Source: Hydrogenophilales bacterium (GTDB taxonomy: Bacteria; Pseudomonadota; Gammaproteobacteria; Burkholderiales; Thiobacillaceae). Taken from it: DNA of 64,000 nt. Positions 7,451 through 16,079 of the stretch are shown one piece after another. The DNA is taken from the NCBI GenBank assembly GCA_016703155.1, contig JADJCP010000007.1, positions 121,035 to 185,034 on the forward strand. The letters run 5' to 3'. The translations under genes and the position numbers were made by a program. How positions within the stretch are numbered: the stretch's first letter is position 1; each line of letters begins with the position of its first letter. Under the pieces are notes generated by a model. That model had not been told where the DNA came from and searched no databases. It was given only the letters and a program-made list of their open reading frames with translations.

Positions 7451-8856
7451 TGGAGAGCCGCGGGCCTGATCTGGCCGACGGGCCGCCCGGGCAGGGCGAG
7501 CCCGATTCGGCCCCCGACGCTCGGCGAATCCAGAGCCAGTTAGAACAATTTGAGCGGCTTATACAACAGCAGAAACTGGCCCTTGCCGCATACCGATTTT
7601 TTACACCGGTCATTCGGCCCATAAACTATCTGGCCCTTCGTACGGCCTCGTTATTGCGGCTGCGAGGTTCTTTGTCATCAGTACGCCAGATTTCGGATGT
7701 CGACAATGCGGAATCCGATGCGCAGAGGCGCCAGCTGATCAATGCTCGTATTGGTGAAGCGAACCGTCCTGCATCTGTGCTGGAATCAGGTGAACCCGAC
7801 AGGGTCGCCCAATTGATTGAGAAAGAGCGGGTAATCCTGGAGCAGCGGCGTGCGCTAGCGGCCTACCGTGAATTCTTTTTCCTGTTCGCGCCGATCATTC
7901 GGTTATTAAACTTCGTTCTGGTTCATGACTATCACGGGTTGCGGCGGCCCCTGGGTTTCCTCGTCCGCCAGATACAAGTGGCATTCTCGCCACGTCTCGG
8001 CAGGTTGACGCATTACCCTCCGCGCGAAGCCGCGTGGCCGGCCGAGTACCGGGCTGCTCCCCGCAGTGGAACCCAGCCGAGCGTATCGCTTATCACGCCG
8101 TCGTTCAATCAGGGAGCATTCATTGAACGGACGATGCAGAGTGTCCTGGCACAGGGCTATCCGCATCTGGAGTATTACGTTCAGGATGGTGGCTCGACGG
8201 ACGAGACGGTGGCTGTGCTGCGGCGTTACGAAGGCCGGCTCACCGGCTGGGCGTCGGCGTCGGACGGCGGTCAGAGCCAAGCCATCAATCTGGGGTTTGC
8301 CCGGACGAGCGGCGAGATCATGGCCTGGCTCAATTCCGACGATCTCCTCTTGCCGGGGCGTTGGCCTACGTGGCCAGACTACTTCGCCCGGCATCCCGAG
8401 GTCGAAGTGGTGTACGGGCACCGGATACTGATCGACGAAGACGATCAGGAGATCGGGCGCTGGATCCTGCCGGGTCATGACGACGGCGTCTTGTCCTGGG
8501 CCGACTTCATCCCGCAGGAGACATTGTTCTGGCGGCGGAGTCTGTGGGAAAAGGCCGGGGGGCGGGTGGACGAAAGTTACCGGTTCGCCATGGATTGGGA
8601 CTTGCTGCTGCGCTTTCGCGCCGCCGGGGCGCGCATGGTGAGACTGCCGCGCTTTCTGGGGGCATTTCGGGTGCACGGCGCGCAGAAGACGAGTGCGGTC
8701 ATCGCAGACGTCGGCTTCGGCGAGATGGATCGGCTGCGGCAACGCGAGCTGGGGCGGGAGGTGAGCCGGGCCGAGATAGGGCGCGGGATTCGTCGCTACG
8801 TACTGGCGCACATCTACCACGATGCGATGTACCGGACGGTAGGCCGATTGGCATGA
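7375..8856 (+). CDS. GT2 glycosyltransferase with helical linker (C-terminal part of the fused protein)
   Basis: Residues 1-60 continue the coiled coil. Residues 60-210 hold two copies of a helical motif (ALAAYR-x-F, then P-x-IR-x-[IL]-N), at about residues 65-80 and 161-180. Residues 235-490 are a GT-A family 2 domain (LITPSFNQGAFIE, VQDGGSTDET, WLNSDD). Compared with the near-identical domain at 4.7-5.5 kb, this copy lacks one G at 8355-8358 and gains an A at 8376. Eight residues after LLLPG are therefore out of frame (RWPTWP instead of ALAYVA). It is probably the C-terminal catalytic module of the protein starting at 5698. Confidence 0.75.
   Translation: MLMREGEAKEVEIRSPTAALTQHRSLESRGPDLADGPPGQGEPDSAPDARRIQSQLEQFERLIQQQKLALAAYRFFTPVIRPINYLALRTASLLRLRGSLSSVRQISDVDNAESDAQRRQLINARIGEANRPASVLESGEPDRVAQLIEKERVILEQRRALAAYREFFFLFAPIIRLLNFVLVHDYHGLRRPLGFLVRQIQVAFSPRLGRLTHYPPREAAWPAEYRAAPRSGTQPSVSLITPSFNQGAFIERTMQSVLAQGYPHLEYYVQDGGSTDETVAVLRRYEGRLTGWASASDGGQSQAINLGFARTSGEIMAWLNSDDLLLPGRWPTWPDYFARHPEVEVVYGHRILIDEDDQEIGRWILPGHDDGVLSWADFIPQETLFWRRSLWEKAGGRVDESYRFAMDWDLLLRFRAAGARMVRLPRFLGAFRVHGAQKTSAVIADVGFGEMDRLRQRELGREVSRAEIGRGIRRYVLAHIYHDAMYRTVGRLA
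8074..8856 (+). repeat. GT2-domain direct repeat, copy 2
   Basis: Second copy of the block at 4722-5504. It contains a compensating pair of one-base indels (8355-8358 and 8376) absent from copy 1, so the net length is unchanged. Confidence 0.9.
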
Positions 8857-8987
8857 TGGCTCGCCGTGTCTTGACGTTATCTGCAAGCATGCCTGCGTAT
8901 TCGGCATGAGTGCCAAGTTGGTCAAGTTGGTAAATGAATCACCATGGTGGTGCGGGTGCATTTTCGGACAATGAATCGAGGTGGGCG

Positions 8988-10010
8988 ATGCGCGACTTGA
9001 CTGGCAGGGTGCTGCAAATCACTCTTTATAAATGTGGGAGCCAATGGTTGCGGGATGTCTTGACCGCCCCCGAAGTCGTGGCATATACGGGCTTCGCACA
9101 TTCGGGAGTCACATTGTCCATGGCGGAGTGTGGGACTCTGGATATTCCGGAACATACTTTCAGTGGCCCCATTTACGATATGAACCAGTGGGAATGGCAA
9201 TACTGGAAACGCCCTGGGGATAAAGCGGTGGTTGCCCTGCGCGACCCGAGGGACCGCCTGATATCTCTGCAATATTCGTTGCTCTACAGTCATGGAGTAG
9301 GTGTAGCTGTTGAATTTTGGCGACCGCTCTTGCATGCCCTGCCCGATGCTGACAGCAGATTGGCTTGCTTTATTTACCAGCCAAGACTCTCAGGGGCGCA
9401 TCGAATGTACCGGACGTGGCAGGGTGGTGGAGGGGCGGAGGTCATCGTCACTCGCTATGAGGCCCTGCTGGCAGACCAGCATGCCGAGTTCAGGAAAATC
9501 GTCGACTGGCTGGGCTGGGAAGTACCCAATGCTGTCCTCGACGCTGTGGTGGATCGTCTCTCCTTCGAGGCCCGTAGTGGCCGCATGGCCGGGCAAACGG
9601 ACATCCACAGCCACTACCGCCGAGGCGTGGTGGGCGATTGGCGCAACCATTTCAAGCGCGAACATGGTGAACTATGGGAGCGGCTTTACCCTGGGCTATT
9701 ACGCGAGCTGGGTTATGAGGACAGCGACGACTGGTGGCGATCGCTATCTGAAATCCACGCCGGCGGTTCAGATATCAGCGCTGAACCTCTGACGTTCTTC
9801 GGGAATAATGACGGTCTCATCAAGATCTTGGAGATGCAACTTCGACAAGCGCAGGATGCGCTGGCCGCCAAGGAAAACATGATTCAGGAACTATCGTCGG
9901 CCTGCATTGAAAGGCAGGCCATCATTGACGAACTCAAGCAAGCGTGCGACGCGCGTTCTAATCTGATCGAGAGACTGGCAGAAGGGGGTTCTCATGGAGC
10001 AGTTGGGTGA
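8988..10010 (+). CDS. Sulfotransferase with C-terminal coiled coil
   Basis: Intact PAPS-dependent-type sulfotransferase. It has a phosphosulfate loop variant (LYKCGSQWLRDVL), a 3'-phosphate motif (ALRDPRDRLISLQYS) and the C-terminal signature RRGVVGDWRNHF. Residues after about 275 form the shared tail (AKENMIQEL, ERQAIIDELKQACDARSNLI). I chose ATG 8988 because a GAGG lies about six bases upstream; an in-frame ATG at 8934 adds 18 residues with no recognisable homology. It is the clearest of three sulfotransferase-like domains in the locus and the main reason to expect a sulfated glycan. No PAPS-forming genes are in the window. Confidence 0.82.
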   Translation: MRDLTGRVLQITLYKCGSQWLRDVLTAPEVVAYTGFAHSGVTLSMAECGTLDIPEHTFSGPIYDMNQWEWQYWKRPGDKAVVALRDPRDRLISLQYSLLYSHGVGVAVEFWRPLLHALPDADSRLACFIYQPRLSGAHRMYRTWQGGGGAEVIVTRYEALLADQHAEFRKIVDWLGWEVPNAVLDAVVDRLSFEARSGRMAGQTDIHSHYRRGVVGDWRNHFKREHGELWERLYPGLLRELGYEDSDDWWRSLSEIHAGGSDISAEPLTFFGNNDGLIKILEMQLRQAQDALAAKENMIQELSSACIERQAIIDELKQACDARSNLIERLAEGGSHGAVG

Positions 10011-10177
10011 TTCTCGTATAGCGGCAATGTTCATTGCTACGGGAGGCGGCCTGGTCTGAGGTACGGCGGGCGCTGATCCTTAGTGCTTTCACTAGCCGCG
10101 ATCTGCTCTATCTGTTTCGAGATCGTTGCGGGCTTGGCCGACACTGATTAACCACAGTGCGTGAAGTTGGAGGTGAA

Positions 10178-10699
10178 ATGGAAAGGTGGTCTGTTCAGGG
10201 TATGAAGGATTCGCAACTGGTTAAGCCCGATTGGCAGCCGCATGATCCTGTGTTGATCGACGGGGTGTCGATCAGGGCGATATCGAATGTTTTGTCGGAC
10301 AACGGATGCCTGACCGAGATCTATCGGCGCGACTGGCTGCTCGACGATCAGCCCGTCGAGCAGGTGTTCCAGAAGCTACTGTGTGCCGGCGGGGTATCCG
10401 CGTGGCATGCCCACCGGGTGACCACCGACAGGCTCTTCATCGGCGCGGGCCGTGCCAAGGTGGTGTTGTTCGACGGGCGGATGGATTCACCATCCCACGG
10501 TGTGGTCGCCGAATACAGATTGGGGCCGGAGCGCCCGGCACTCATCGTCTTGCCTCCGGGGGTGTGGCACGGCGTGAAGGCCTTGGGCGATCAACCGGCA
10601 TTGATCATCAATATTGTCGATCAGGCCTACGACTATGCAGACCCGGATCACTGGCGTCTGCCCGCCGACACGGCCGATATCCCGTATCGCATCGTCTGA
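10178..10699 (+). CDS. Cupin, dTDP-4-dehydrorhamnose 3,5-epimerase-like protein
   Basis: A single-domain beta-barrel protein with RmlC-like features: WHAHRVTTDRLFIGAGRAKVVLFDGR and the LPPGVWHGV loop. It is too diverged from the true RmlC at 56.1-56.7 kb to be a duplicate of it, and may isomerise a different nucleotide sugar. Start ATG 10178 has a GGAGG five bases upstream; an upstream in-frame GTG exists at 10157. It ends two bases before the next glycosyltransferase, so the pair is probably co-translated. Confidence 0.75.
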   Translation: MERWSVQGMKDSQLVKPDWQPHDPVLIDGVSIRAISNVLSDNGCLTEIYRRDWLLDDQPVEQVFQKLLCAGGVSAWHAHRVTTDRLFIGAGRAKVVLFDGRMDSPSHGVVAEYRLGPERPALIVLPPGVWHGVKALGDQPALIINIVDQAYDYADPDHWRLPADTADIPYRIV

Positions 10700-10700
10700 C

Positions 10701-12215
10701 ATGGCCCTGCCGGTATCCGAAGCGGAACATCCGACTGTGTCGGTGATCGTCGCGGCATACGGGCGCCCGGAAGTCTTGCGCTGGGCGATCAAGAGTGTGC
10801 TCGCGCAAACCAGGACGGACTGGGAATTGATCATCGTCGCCGATGCCTGTCCGGCAACGGCCCGACTGATGTCTTCCGGCGTCTACGACGTCGAGCCGCG
10901 CATACGGTTCTACAACCTGTCGAGCAATCATGGCGATCAATCCGGACCGAACAATTATGGTATTGCCCGGGCGCGGGGGCGCTTCATCGCGTTTCTGAAT
11001 CAGGATGATCTCTGGTTCCCGGATCACCTGGCCCTCTGTCTCGACCGCCTCGATGTGCTTGGGGCCGACCTGGTATTCAGCATCACGGGCAGCATGGTCG
11101 GTCGCTCGGCGGTGGAATTGGCGGATGGAGACTGGCTTGGCGGGTTGCTTGGCATCTCGCGTGATGGTTCATACGATCCAGTACACCTCTTCGCGCCGGC
11201 GTCGAGTTGGGTTTTCAGAAAAGATATTGTGCCAAGGCTGGGACATTGGAAATCCGCGGCTGAGTGCTTGGCCGCGCCATCGCAGGAGTTCCTGTATCGA
11301 GCATGGCGTGAGGGATTTCGCTTGCGATCCTGTCCCATGCTAACGGTGCTGCAATTTTCTTCTGGAGGACGCAGTGCTTCCTACCTCGAAGACATGTCCC
11401 ACGAGCAGGACTGGTGGTTGAATAAGTCAGGCTTGACGCCAAGGTCGCGGGCCATGCTGTGGAACCGCCTGAGCTATCATCCGCCAGACCCTCGGCGACG
11501 GGGTATCAAAACCGTGCTTCTTGGTACGGCCAATGCGGCGCTTTCGGTTGCCGCCCGATTGGGTATCGAGCCGCATGGCCTGAAGTATTTCATTACCCGG
11601 GGATACCGCAAGGGCGATTTCATGAACAGCCTGCGTCGCACCCGCGGCCTCGAACCGATGGCGGTTCAAGGGCGGGAGGCTTCCCGCGATCGGATTCGGT
11701 CGGTACGGGGGGCCTGTCAATATGCCTGGGGGACGCGGATCGATTTTTCGCGCAGGGGCGATGCCCAGACCTACCAAGTCGAGGGGTGGGCCTTCCCGGA
11801 GGAATGGGGAACCTGGACAGAAGGGCCACACGCCAGCCTCGTGTTCATTTTAGGGGTGCCGCCTGGAGAGGCGGTTCTCCATCTCGAGGCGCAGGCATTG
11901 CTGGCCGAAGCCTGGCGCAGGCAGCGCGTGGTCTTGTCGGCAGGCGAGGTCGAACTGGCTTGCTTGGTGTGGGTCGAGGGTGGTTTCGCCACAGTGGAAG
12001 TGGCCCTGCCACCGGCAATTCTCTCGCCCGGCGGACTCCTGACGCTGACCTTCCGCTTGCTGGACTGCGTCTCTCCCGAGCGTCTCGGGCTGTCTTCCGA
12101 CAGGCGTTCTCTTGGTGTCGGGATAAAAGCCGTATCCATTAATACTATCCGGAACGCGCACACCGACGATGCCGGGAAATCACCTTTCGCAGCGGTGGCA
12201 GAGAACCTATGCTGA
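10701..12215 (+). CDS. GT2 glycosyltransferase with C-terminal beta-sandwich-like domain
   Basis: Residues 1-225 are GT-A family 2 (VSVIVAAYGRPEVLRWAI, a DD-containing LNQDDLWFP motif). Residues about 330-500 form a beta-rich domain ending in LGLSSDRRSLGVGIKAVSI, a pattern I know from C-terminal modules on other bacterial glycan enzymes. A related region ends the protein at 2.4-3.7 kb. Start ATG 10701 lies two bases after the cupin stop; a longer in-frame extension to 10614 only overlaps that gene. Donor and acceptor sugars are unknown. Confidence 0.82.
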   Translation: MALPVSEAEHPTVSVIVAAYGRPEVLRWAIKSVLAQTRTDWELIIVADACPATARLMSSGVYDVEPRIRFYNLSSNHGDQSGPNNYGIARARGRFIAFLNQDDLWFPDHLALCLDRLDVLGADLVFSITGSMVGRSAVELADGDWLGGLLGISRDGSYDPVHLFAPASSWVFRKDIVPRLGHWKSAAECLAAPSQEFLYRAWREGFRLRSCPMLTVLQFSSGGRSASYLEDMSHEQDWWLNKSGLTPRSRAMLWNRLSYHPPDPRRRGIKTVLLGTANAALSVAARLGIEPHGLKYFITRGYRKGDFMNSLRRTRGLEPMAVQGREASRDRIRSVRGACQYAWGTRIDFSRRGDAQTYQVEGWAFPEEWGTWTEGPHASLVFILGVPPGEAVLHLEAQALLAEAWRRQRVVLSAGEVELACLVWVEGGFATVEVALPPAILSPGGLLTLTFRLLDCVSPERLGLSSDRRSLGVGIKAVSINTIRNAHTDDAGKSPFAAVAENLC

Positions 12216-12227
12216 CTGGCGAGGAAT

Positions 12228-13439
12228 ATGGAGACTGAATCAATGGATCATAAAACAAACCTCATCGACTGGCGTGTGAACCCTGCACATATCGTTCCGT
12301 ATGAGAATAGGGAATGGCATAAGGGCGCGGTGGTGCATTTCACACCGAACAAGAGGGAGTTGCGCGAAGCCGGGCTGGCCGCGATTGCCCGTGGTTGGCT
12401 GCCGGAAAACCCGATCATTACTCAGGATACACGGACACTCGCCGTCGGCAGTTGTTTTGCCAGGAATTTCACGCTGTGGTTGGCGGAACACGGCTTCAAC
12501 AAGTATTTTCCGGAGTCACCCTATAACGCCCTCCTGCGCAATCGCGCATTCTTCGAGAGTCCCGCTGTATTGGCGCAGCAATTTCGCTGGGCTTTCGACG
12601 AACTCGACCCGTCCACGCTCCTGTGGATAGATAAAAACAAGAATCTGATCGAGGCGACCGAGGTCGGCAAGCAGCATGTCCGCGCCACGCTCGAGCAAAC
12701 AGATGTGCTGATCCTGACGTTGGGTCTATCGGAAGTTTGGTACGACATTGAAACGGGCGAACCGCTATGGCGGGCGCTGACCGCAGATACTTATGATCCG
12801 GCGCGCCATGTCTTTCGCGTTGAGTCTGTCGCTCAGACCATGGAATGGCTGGAAGCTATTGAGCGCTTGCGCCGGAAACATCTCCCAAGCATGAAGATCG
12901 TATTCACGGTATCACCAATCCCATTGGCCGCGACGTTCCGGCCTGTTTCCGCAGTGACCGCCAACGAGGTCTCCAAGGCCATTCTGAAGGCCGCGCTCGA
13001 CGAATTCCTGAGGCGGCACAACGAACTAGTCAATGACCAACTGTATTATTTCCCCAGCTACGAGATGGTGCGGAATTTTTTCATGGATCCTTATGAGGAG
13101 GACAACCGGCATGTCAATCCCATAGTCTCAGGCGCCATCGTGGCGTTTTTCGCGCGGCATTATTGTGTACCGCAACTACATTCACGAGAAGCGGGATCGC
13201 TTGCCCATATTCACGGTGGTGAGGCGCAAGAGCGTTTTCTGCGGCATGCCGCAGCGTGGCGTGACCAGGACAATACCTATGTTTTGCTTGCGCGAATTGC
13301 GGACTTGGAGGAAGACAAGGGGAGGTTGCAACAGATCTGCGATGAGAGGCAGGTGGTCATAGACGAACTGGATACAGCGGCAAGGGAAAGGCTGGAGTTG
13401 ATCAATCGGCTGGATGCGCAACTGAAAGCGATGCGCTAA
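12228..13439 (+). CDS. GSCFA family protein with C-terminal coiled coil
   Basis: Carries the defining motif AVGSCFARNF (about residue 70), a TLGLSEVWYD block and a C-terminal YFPSYEMVRN / HVN segment that fits the Asp-His part of an SGNH-type active site. GSCFA proteins are thought to be glycan esterases or acyltransferases of the SGNH superfamily; the exact reaction is not established. The last 50 residues are the shared tail (CDERQVVIDEL, ARERLELINRL). Two starts are possible, ATG 12228 and ATG 12243. Confidence 0.85.
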   Translation: METESMDHKTNLIDWRVNPAHIVPYENREWHKGAVVHFTPNKRELREAGLAAIARGWLPENPIITQDTRTLAVGSCFARNFTLWLAEHGFNKYFPESPYNALLRNRAFFESPAVLAQQFRWAFDELDPSTLLWIDKNKNLIEATEVGKQHVRATLEQTDVLILTLGLSEVWYDIETGEPLWRALTADTYDPARHVFRVESVAQTMEWLEAIERLRRKHLPSMKIVFTVSPIPLAATFRPVSAVTANEVSKAILKAALDEFLRRHNELVNDQLYYFPSYEMVRNFFMDPYEEDNRHVNPIVSGAIVAFFARHYCVPQLHSREAGSLAHIHGGEAQERFLRHAAAWRDQDNTYVLLARIADLEEDKGRLQQICDERQVVIDELDTAARERLELINRLDAQLKAMR

Positions 13440-13665
13440 AGTGCACGGGACTACCTGAGACTGACTGGTAGTCTGTGGTGCTGGCGGTGATATTCCGGGA
13501 TTGCCGTCTTCCCGGTTCCGTACCACGGAGCCTTGTGTTAATCAGTAAGCATCGTGCCGTGGGGCCAACGATGAATAAACATGGGCAGCGTTAATCTTTC
13601 GGTCAGGCGACGACAGCTTGGGCCCGGCACCCACCTGACCTGCCCTTAAGGTTGTTTGAATTATT

Positions 13666-13697
13666 GCTCGCGATGGGTTTGTCGCGAGCTATTTTGG
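13666..13697 (+). terminator. Stem-loop with short T run upstream of the decarboxylase gene
   Basis: Perfect 8-bp inverted repeat (GCTCGCGA / TCGCGAGC, 13666-13673 and 13682-13689) with an 8-base loop, followed by TATTTT. It could end the upstream transcription unit or be a leader hairpin of the next gene. The rest of 13440-13723 shows no coding potential. Confidence 0.4.
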
Positions 13698-13723
13698 TAA
13701 TTGCACTTTTCGAGAGGTAGTAC

Positions 13724-14653
13724 ATGCGTGTATTGGTTACAGGAGGTGCCGGTTTTCTCGGTTCACATTTATGCGATCGGTTGATTGCCAAAGGGTGTGA
13801 AGTGCTCTGCGTGGATAACCTCTATACCGGGAAAAAAGCGAATATCCATCATCTCATGGGCCACCAGAATTTCGAGTTCGTGCGGCATGACGTTACCTTT
13901 CCGTTGTACCTGGAAATCGACAGGATATTCAATCTGGCGTGCCCGGCCAGCCCGATTCACTACCAATCTGACCCGGTGCAAACCACCAAGACCAGTGTGC
14001 ATGGCGCGATCAACATGTTGGGCTTGGCGAAGCGCACCAAAGCAAGGATTCTTCAGGCATCCACCAGCGAAGTCTATGGCGACCCCGAGGTTCACCCGCA
14101 ACCTGAGGCGTATTGGGGACGCGTCAATCCTATCGGCCCCCGCTCCTGTTACGACGAGGGAAAACGTTGTGCCGAGACACTATTCTTCGACTATTACCGC
14201 CAACATAGAATGGAGATCAAGGTTGTACGCATCTTCAATACCTATGGCCCACGCATGAGCCTGGACGATGGCAGGGTGGTCAGTAACTTTATCAGCCAGG
14301 CGCTCAGGGGGCAGGACATCACGATCTATGGCGACGGCCAGCAAACCCGCAGTTTCTGTTATGTCGATGACCTGGTCGAAGTCATGGACAGGATGATGGA
14401 GTCGCCCGCCAATTTTACCGGGCCCGTGAACGTCGGAAATCCCGGAGAGTTCACGATGCTTGAGCTTGCCGAAAAAATTCTTTCACTAACCGGCGGCAGG
14501 TCGAAGTTGATTCATATGCCATTGCCTGAGGACGACCCGAGGCAGCGTCGACCGGACATCTCCCTGGCGAAGTCCGCGCTAGGCTGGGAGCCCAAGGTGG
14601 CGTTGGAGGATGGCCTGAAAGAAACCATCAGGTTTTTCCGGAGCATTGTTTGA
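13724..14653 (+). CDS. UDP-glucuronic acid decarboxylase (UDP-xylose synthase)
   Basis: Extended short-chain dehydrogenase that converts UDP-glucuronate to UDP-xylose with bound NAD. The Rossmann glycine motif is TGGAGFLGSHL. The family hallmarks ACPASPIHYQ, STSEVYGDP and the catalytic Tyr-Lys segment PRSCYDEGKR are all present, and length (309) is normal. GAGAGG lies upstream of the ATG. It is preceded by the hairpin at 13666 and likely starts its own transcript. Its presence implies that xylose, or 4-keto-pentose-derived sugars, enter the glycan. Confidence 0.92.
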   Translation: MRVLVTGGAGFLGSHLCDRLIAKGCEVLCVDNLYTGKKANIHHLMGHQNFEFVRHDVTFPLYLEIDRIFNLACPASPIHYQSDPVQTTKTSVHGAINMLGLAKRTKARILQASTSEVYGDPEVHPQPEAYWGRVNPIGPRSCYDEGKRCAETLFFDYYRQHRMEIKVVRIFNTYGPRMSLDDGRVVSNFISQALRGQDITIYGDGQQTRSFCYVDDLVEVMDRMMESPANFTGPVNVGNPGEFTMLELAEKILSLTGGRSKLIHMPLPEDDPRQRRPDISLAKSALGWEPKVALEDGLKETIRFFRSIV

Positions 14654-14734
14654 CGACGATTTGAGTGAGCACGTTGCACCTCGTTTAGATGAATAAGTTG
14701 GGCCGACAGGTGGTTTTAAGACTGATTACGAATC

Positions 14735-15670
14735 ATGGATAAACCTAGAATTGTCATTGTCACGCCTGTCTACGAGGACGCGGAGTCTGCGCGCATTCTG
14801 TTTGGCGAGTTATCCAAGCGGGGGGCGGATACCCGGATCGTAGCCGTCGACGACGGTTCGCTTGGGCACCCGCTCGGCATGGACGACTTGCATGACGCGG
14901 GCCTGACGGGAGTCGTGATCAAATTACGCCGGAATATCGGGCACCAAGGCGCCATCGCCGTGGGTTTATCTTATGTGCATGACACCATGTCCGGATTCGA
15001 CTATGTGGTAGTCATGGATTCAGACGGTGAGGATACGCCCGAATCAATACACGCATTGTTGCGGGGGTTTGCGGATGCACCAGTTGACGTCATAGTGGCT
15101 GAGCGCAATAAGCGTAACGAATCGTTGAAATTCCGCCTTTTTTATCGAGTGTACAAGTTCCTGTTCAGGCTGCTGACGGGCAAGACGATCAAGTTCGGAA
15201 ACTTCATGGCGATGCAGCCGACAGCGCTCGCCCGACTTACCGCAATGAATGAAATTTGGATACATTTGGCGGCGTCGGTTATCGCTTCCAGGCTGCGCAT
15301 CTACGGCGTCAGCATTGATCGCGGCAGCCGTTATTCTGGCGGTAGCAAAATGAACTTCGTGGGTTTGGTTCTGCACGGGTTCAAGGGTGTAATGGTATTT
15401 TCCGAGCAGGTGCTGATTCGCATGGGAGGCGCGAGCTTGTTGGTCGCCATCATGTCGGTATTTGTAATCCTTGGCGCATTGTTTCTGAAAATAATCGATG
15501 CCGCCTCTCCCGGGTGGGTTTCCACGGTCGTGGCTGCCACGGTGCTGATATTTCTTCAGACAGGCGTGATGACATTGGTGACGCTGATGATTACCGGATT
15601 AGTGAGAATGGCAACGCTCAACCGGGTTGACTACAAGGCTTTGGTCGATCGGGTAATCGAAGTGGGGTAG
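14735..15670 (+). CDS. GtrB-like polyprenyl-phosphate glycosyltransferase
   Basis: GT2 enzyme of the DPM1/GtrB type that loads a sugar onto polyprenyl phosphate at the inner face of the membrane. It shows VTPVYEDAES, AVDDGS, a VVMDSDGED metal site and NIGHQGAI. Two hydrophobic segments near residues 230-295 anchor it. It is followed by a GtrA flippase and a polytopic membrane protein, the classic three-gene arrangement for adding side-chain sugars in the periplasm. Confidence 0.88.
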   Translation: MDKPRIVIVTPVYEDAESARILFGELSKRGADTRIVAVDDGSLGHPLGMDDLHDAGLTGVVIKLRRNIGHQGAIAVGLSYVHDTMSGFDYVVVMDSDGEDTPESIHALLRGFADAPVDVIVAERNKRNESLKFRLFYRVYKFLFRLLTGKTIKFGNFMAMQPTALARLTAMNEIWIHLAASVIASRLRIYGVSIDRGSRYSGGSKMNFVGLVLHGFKGVMVFSEQVLIRMGGASLLVAIMSVFVILGALFLKIIDAASPGWVSTVVAATVLIFLQTGVMTLVTLMITGLVRMATLNRVDYKALVDRVIEVG

Positions 15671-15704
15671 GCCCCGTGACCGATAATCTCTTGGAAATGT
15701 AGGC

Positions 15705-16076
15705 GTGGTTGCACAGCTTGCGCGGTTCGCTATCAACGGTGTTATCGCGACGACTGTGAATTATGCCGTATTGGTCATCCTTGTCGAGGGGGCGAGAATC
15801 GAGTATGTCGGTGTCGCAGGATTGCTCTCCGCATTTGCAGGGATCGTGGCCTCGTTCATCGGAAATAGGGTTTATGTATTTCGCAGCCAGGCACCGCTGC
15901 TTCGGGAATTACTTCGGTTTAAGACATTGTACGTGTTCGTGGCGTTATTTCAGGCGTTATTCCTAGCCTTGTGGTCCGATGTTCTGGAACATGACTACAA
16001 CCTTGGATTTATTCTGGTCACGGGGGTCGGGGTTCTCATCTCCTATTATGGCAATAAAATCTTCGTATTCAGGTGA
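15705..16076 (+). CDS. GtrA family flippase
   Basis: Small four-helix membrane protein (FAINGVIATTVNYAVLVIL at the start, a basic FIGNRVYVFR after helix 2, YYGNKIFVFR at the end), proposed to flip the GtrB-made lipid-linked sugar. The start is GTG at 15705. Length of 123 residues is typical. It lies between gtrB-like and a polytopic membrane gene, 3 bases from the latter. Confidence 0.88.
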   Translation: MVAQLARFAINGVIATTVNYAVLVILVEGARIEYVGVAGLLSAFAGIVASFIGNRVYVFRSQAPLLRELLRFKTLYVFVALFQALFLALWSDVLEHDYNLGFILVTGVGVLISYYGNKIFVFR

Positions 16077-16079
16077 GCG

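Noticed and set aside
10157..10178. GTG 10157 as the start of the cupin gene
   Set aside because: ATG 10178 has a well-placed GGAGG and the family homology begins after it.
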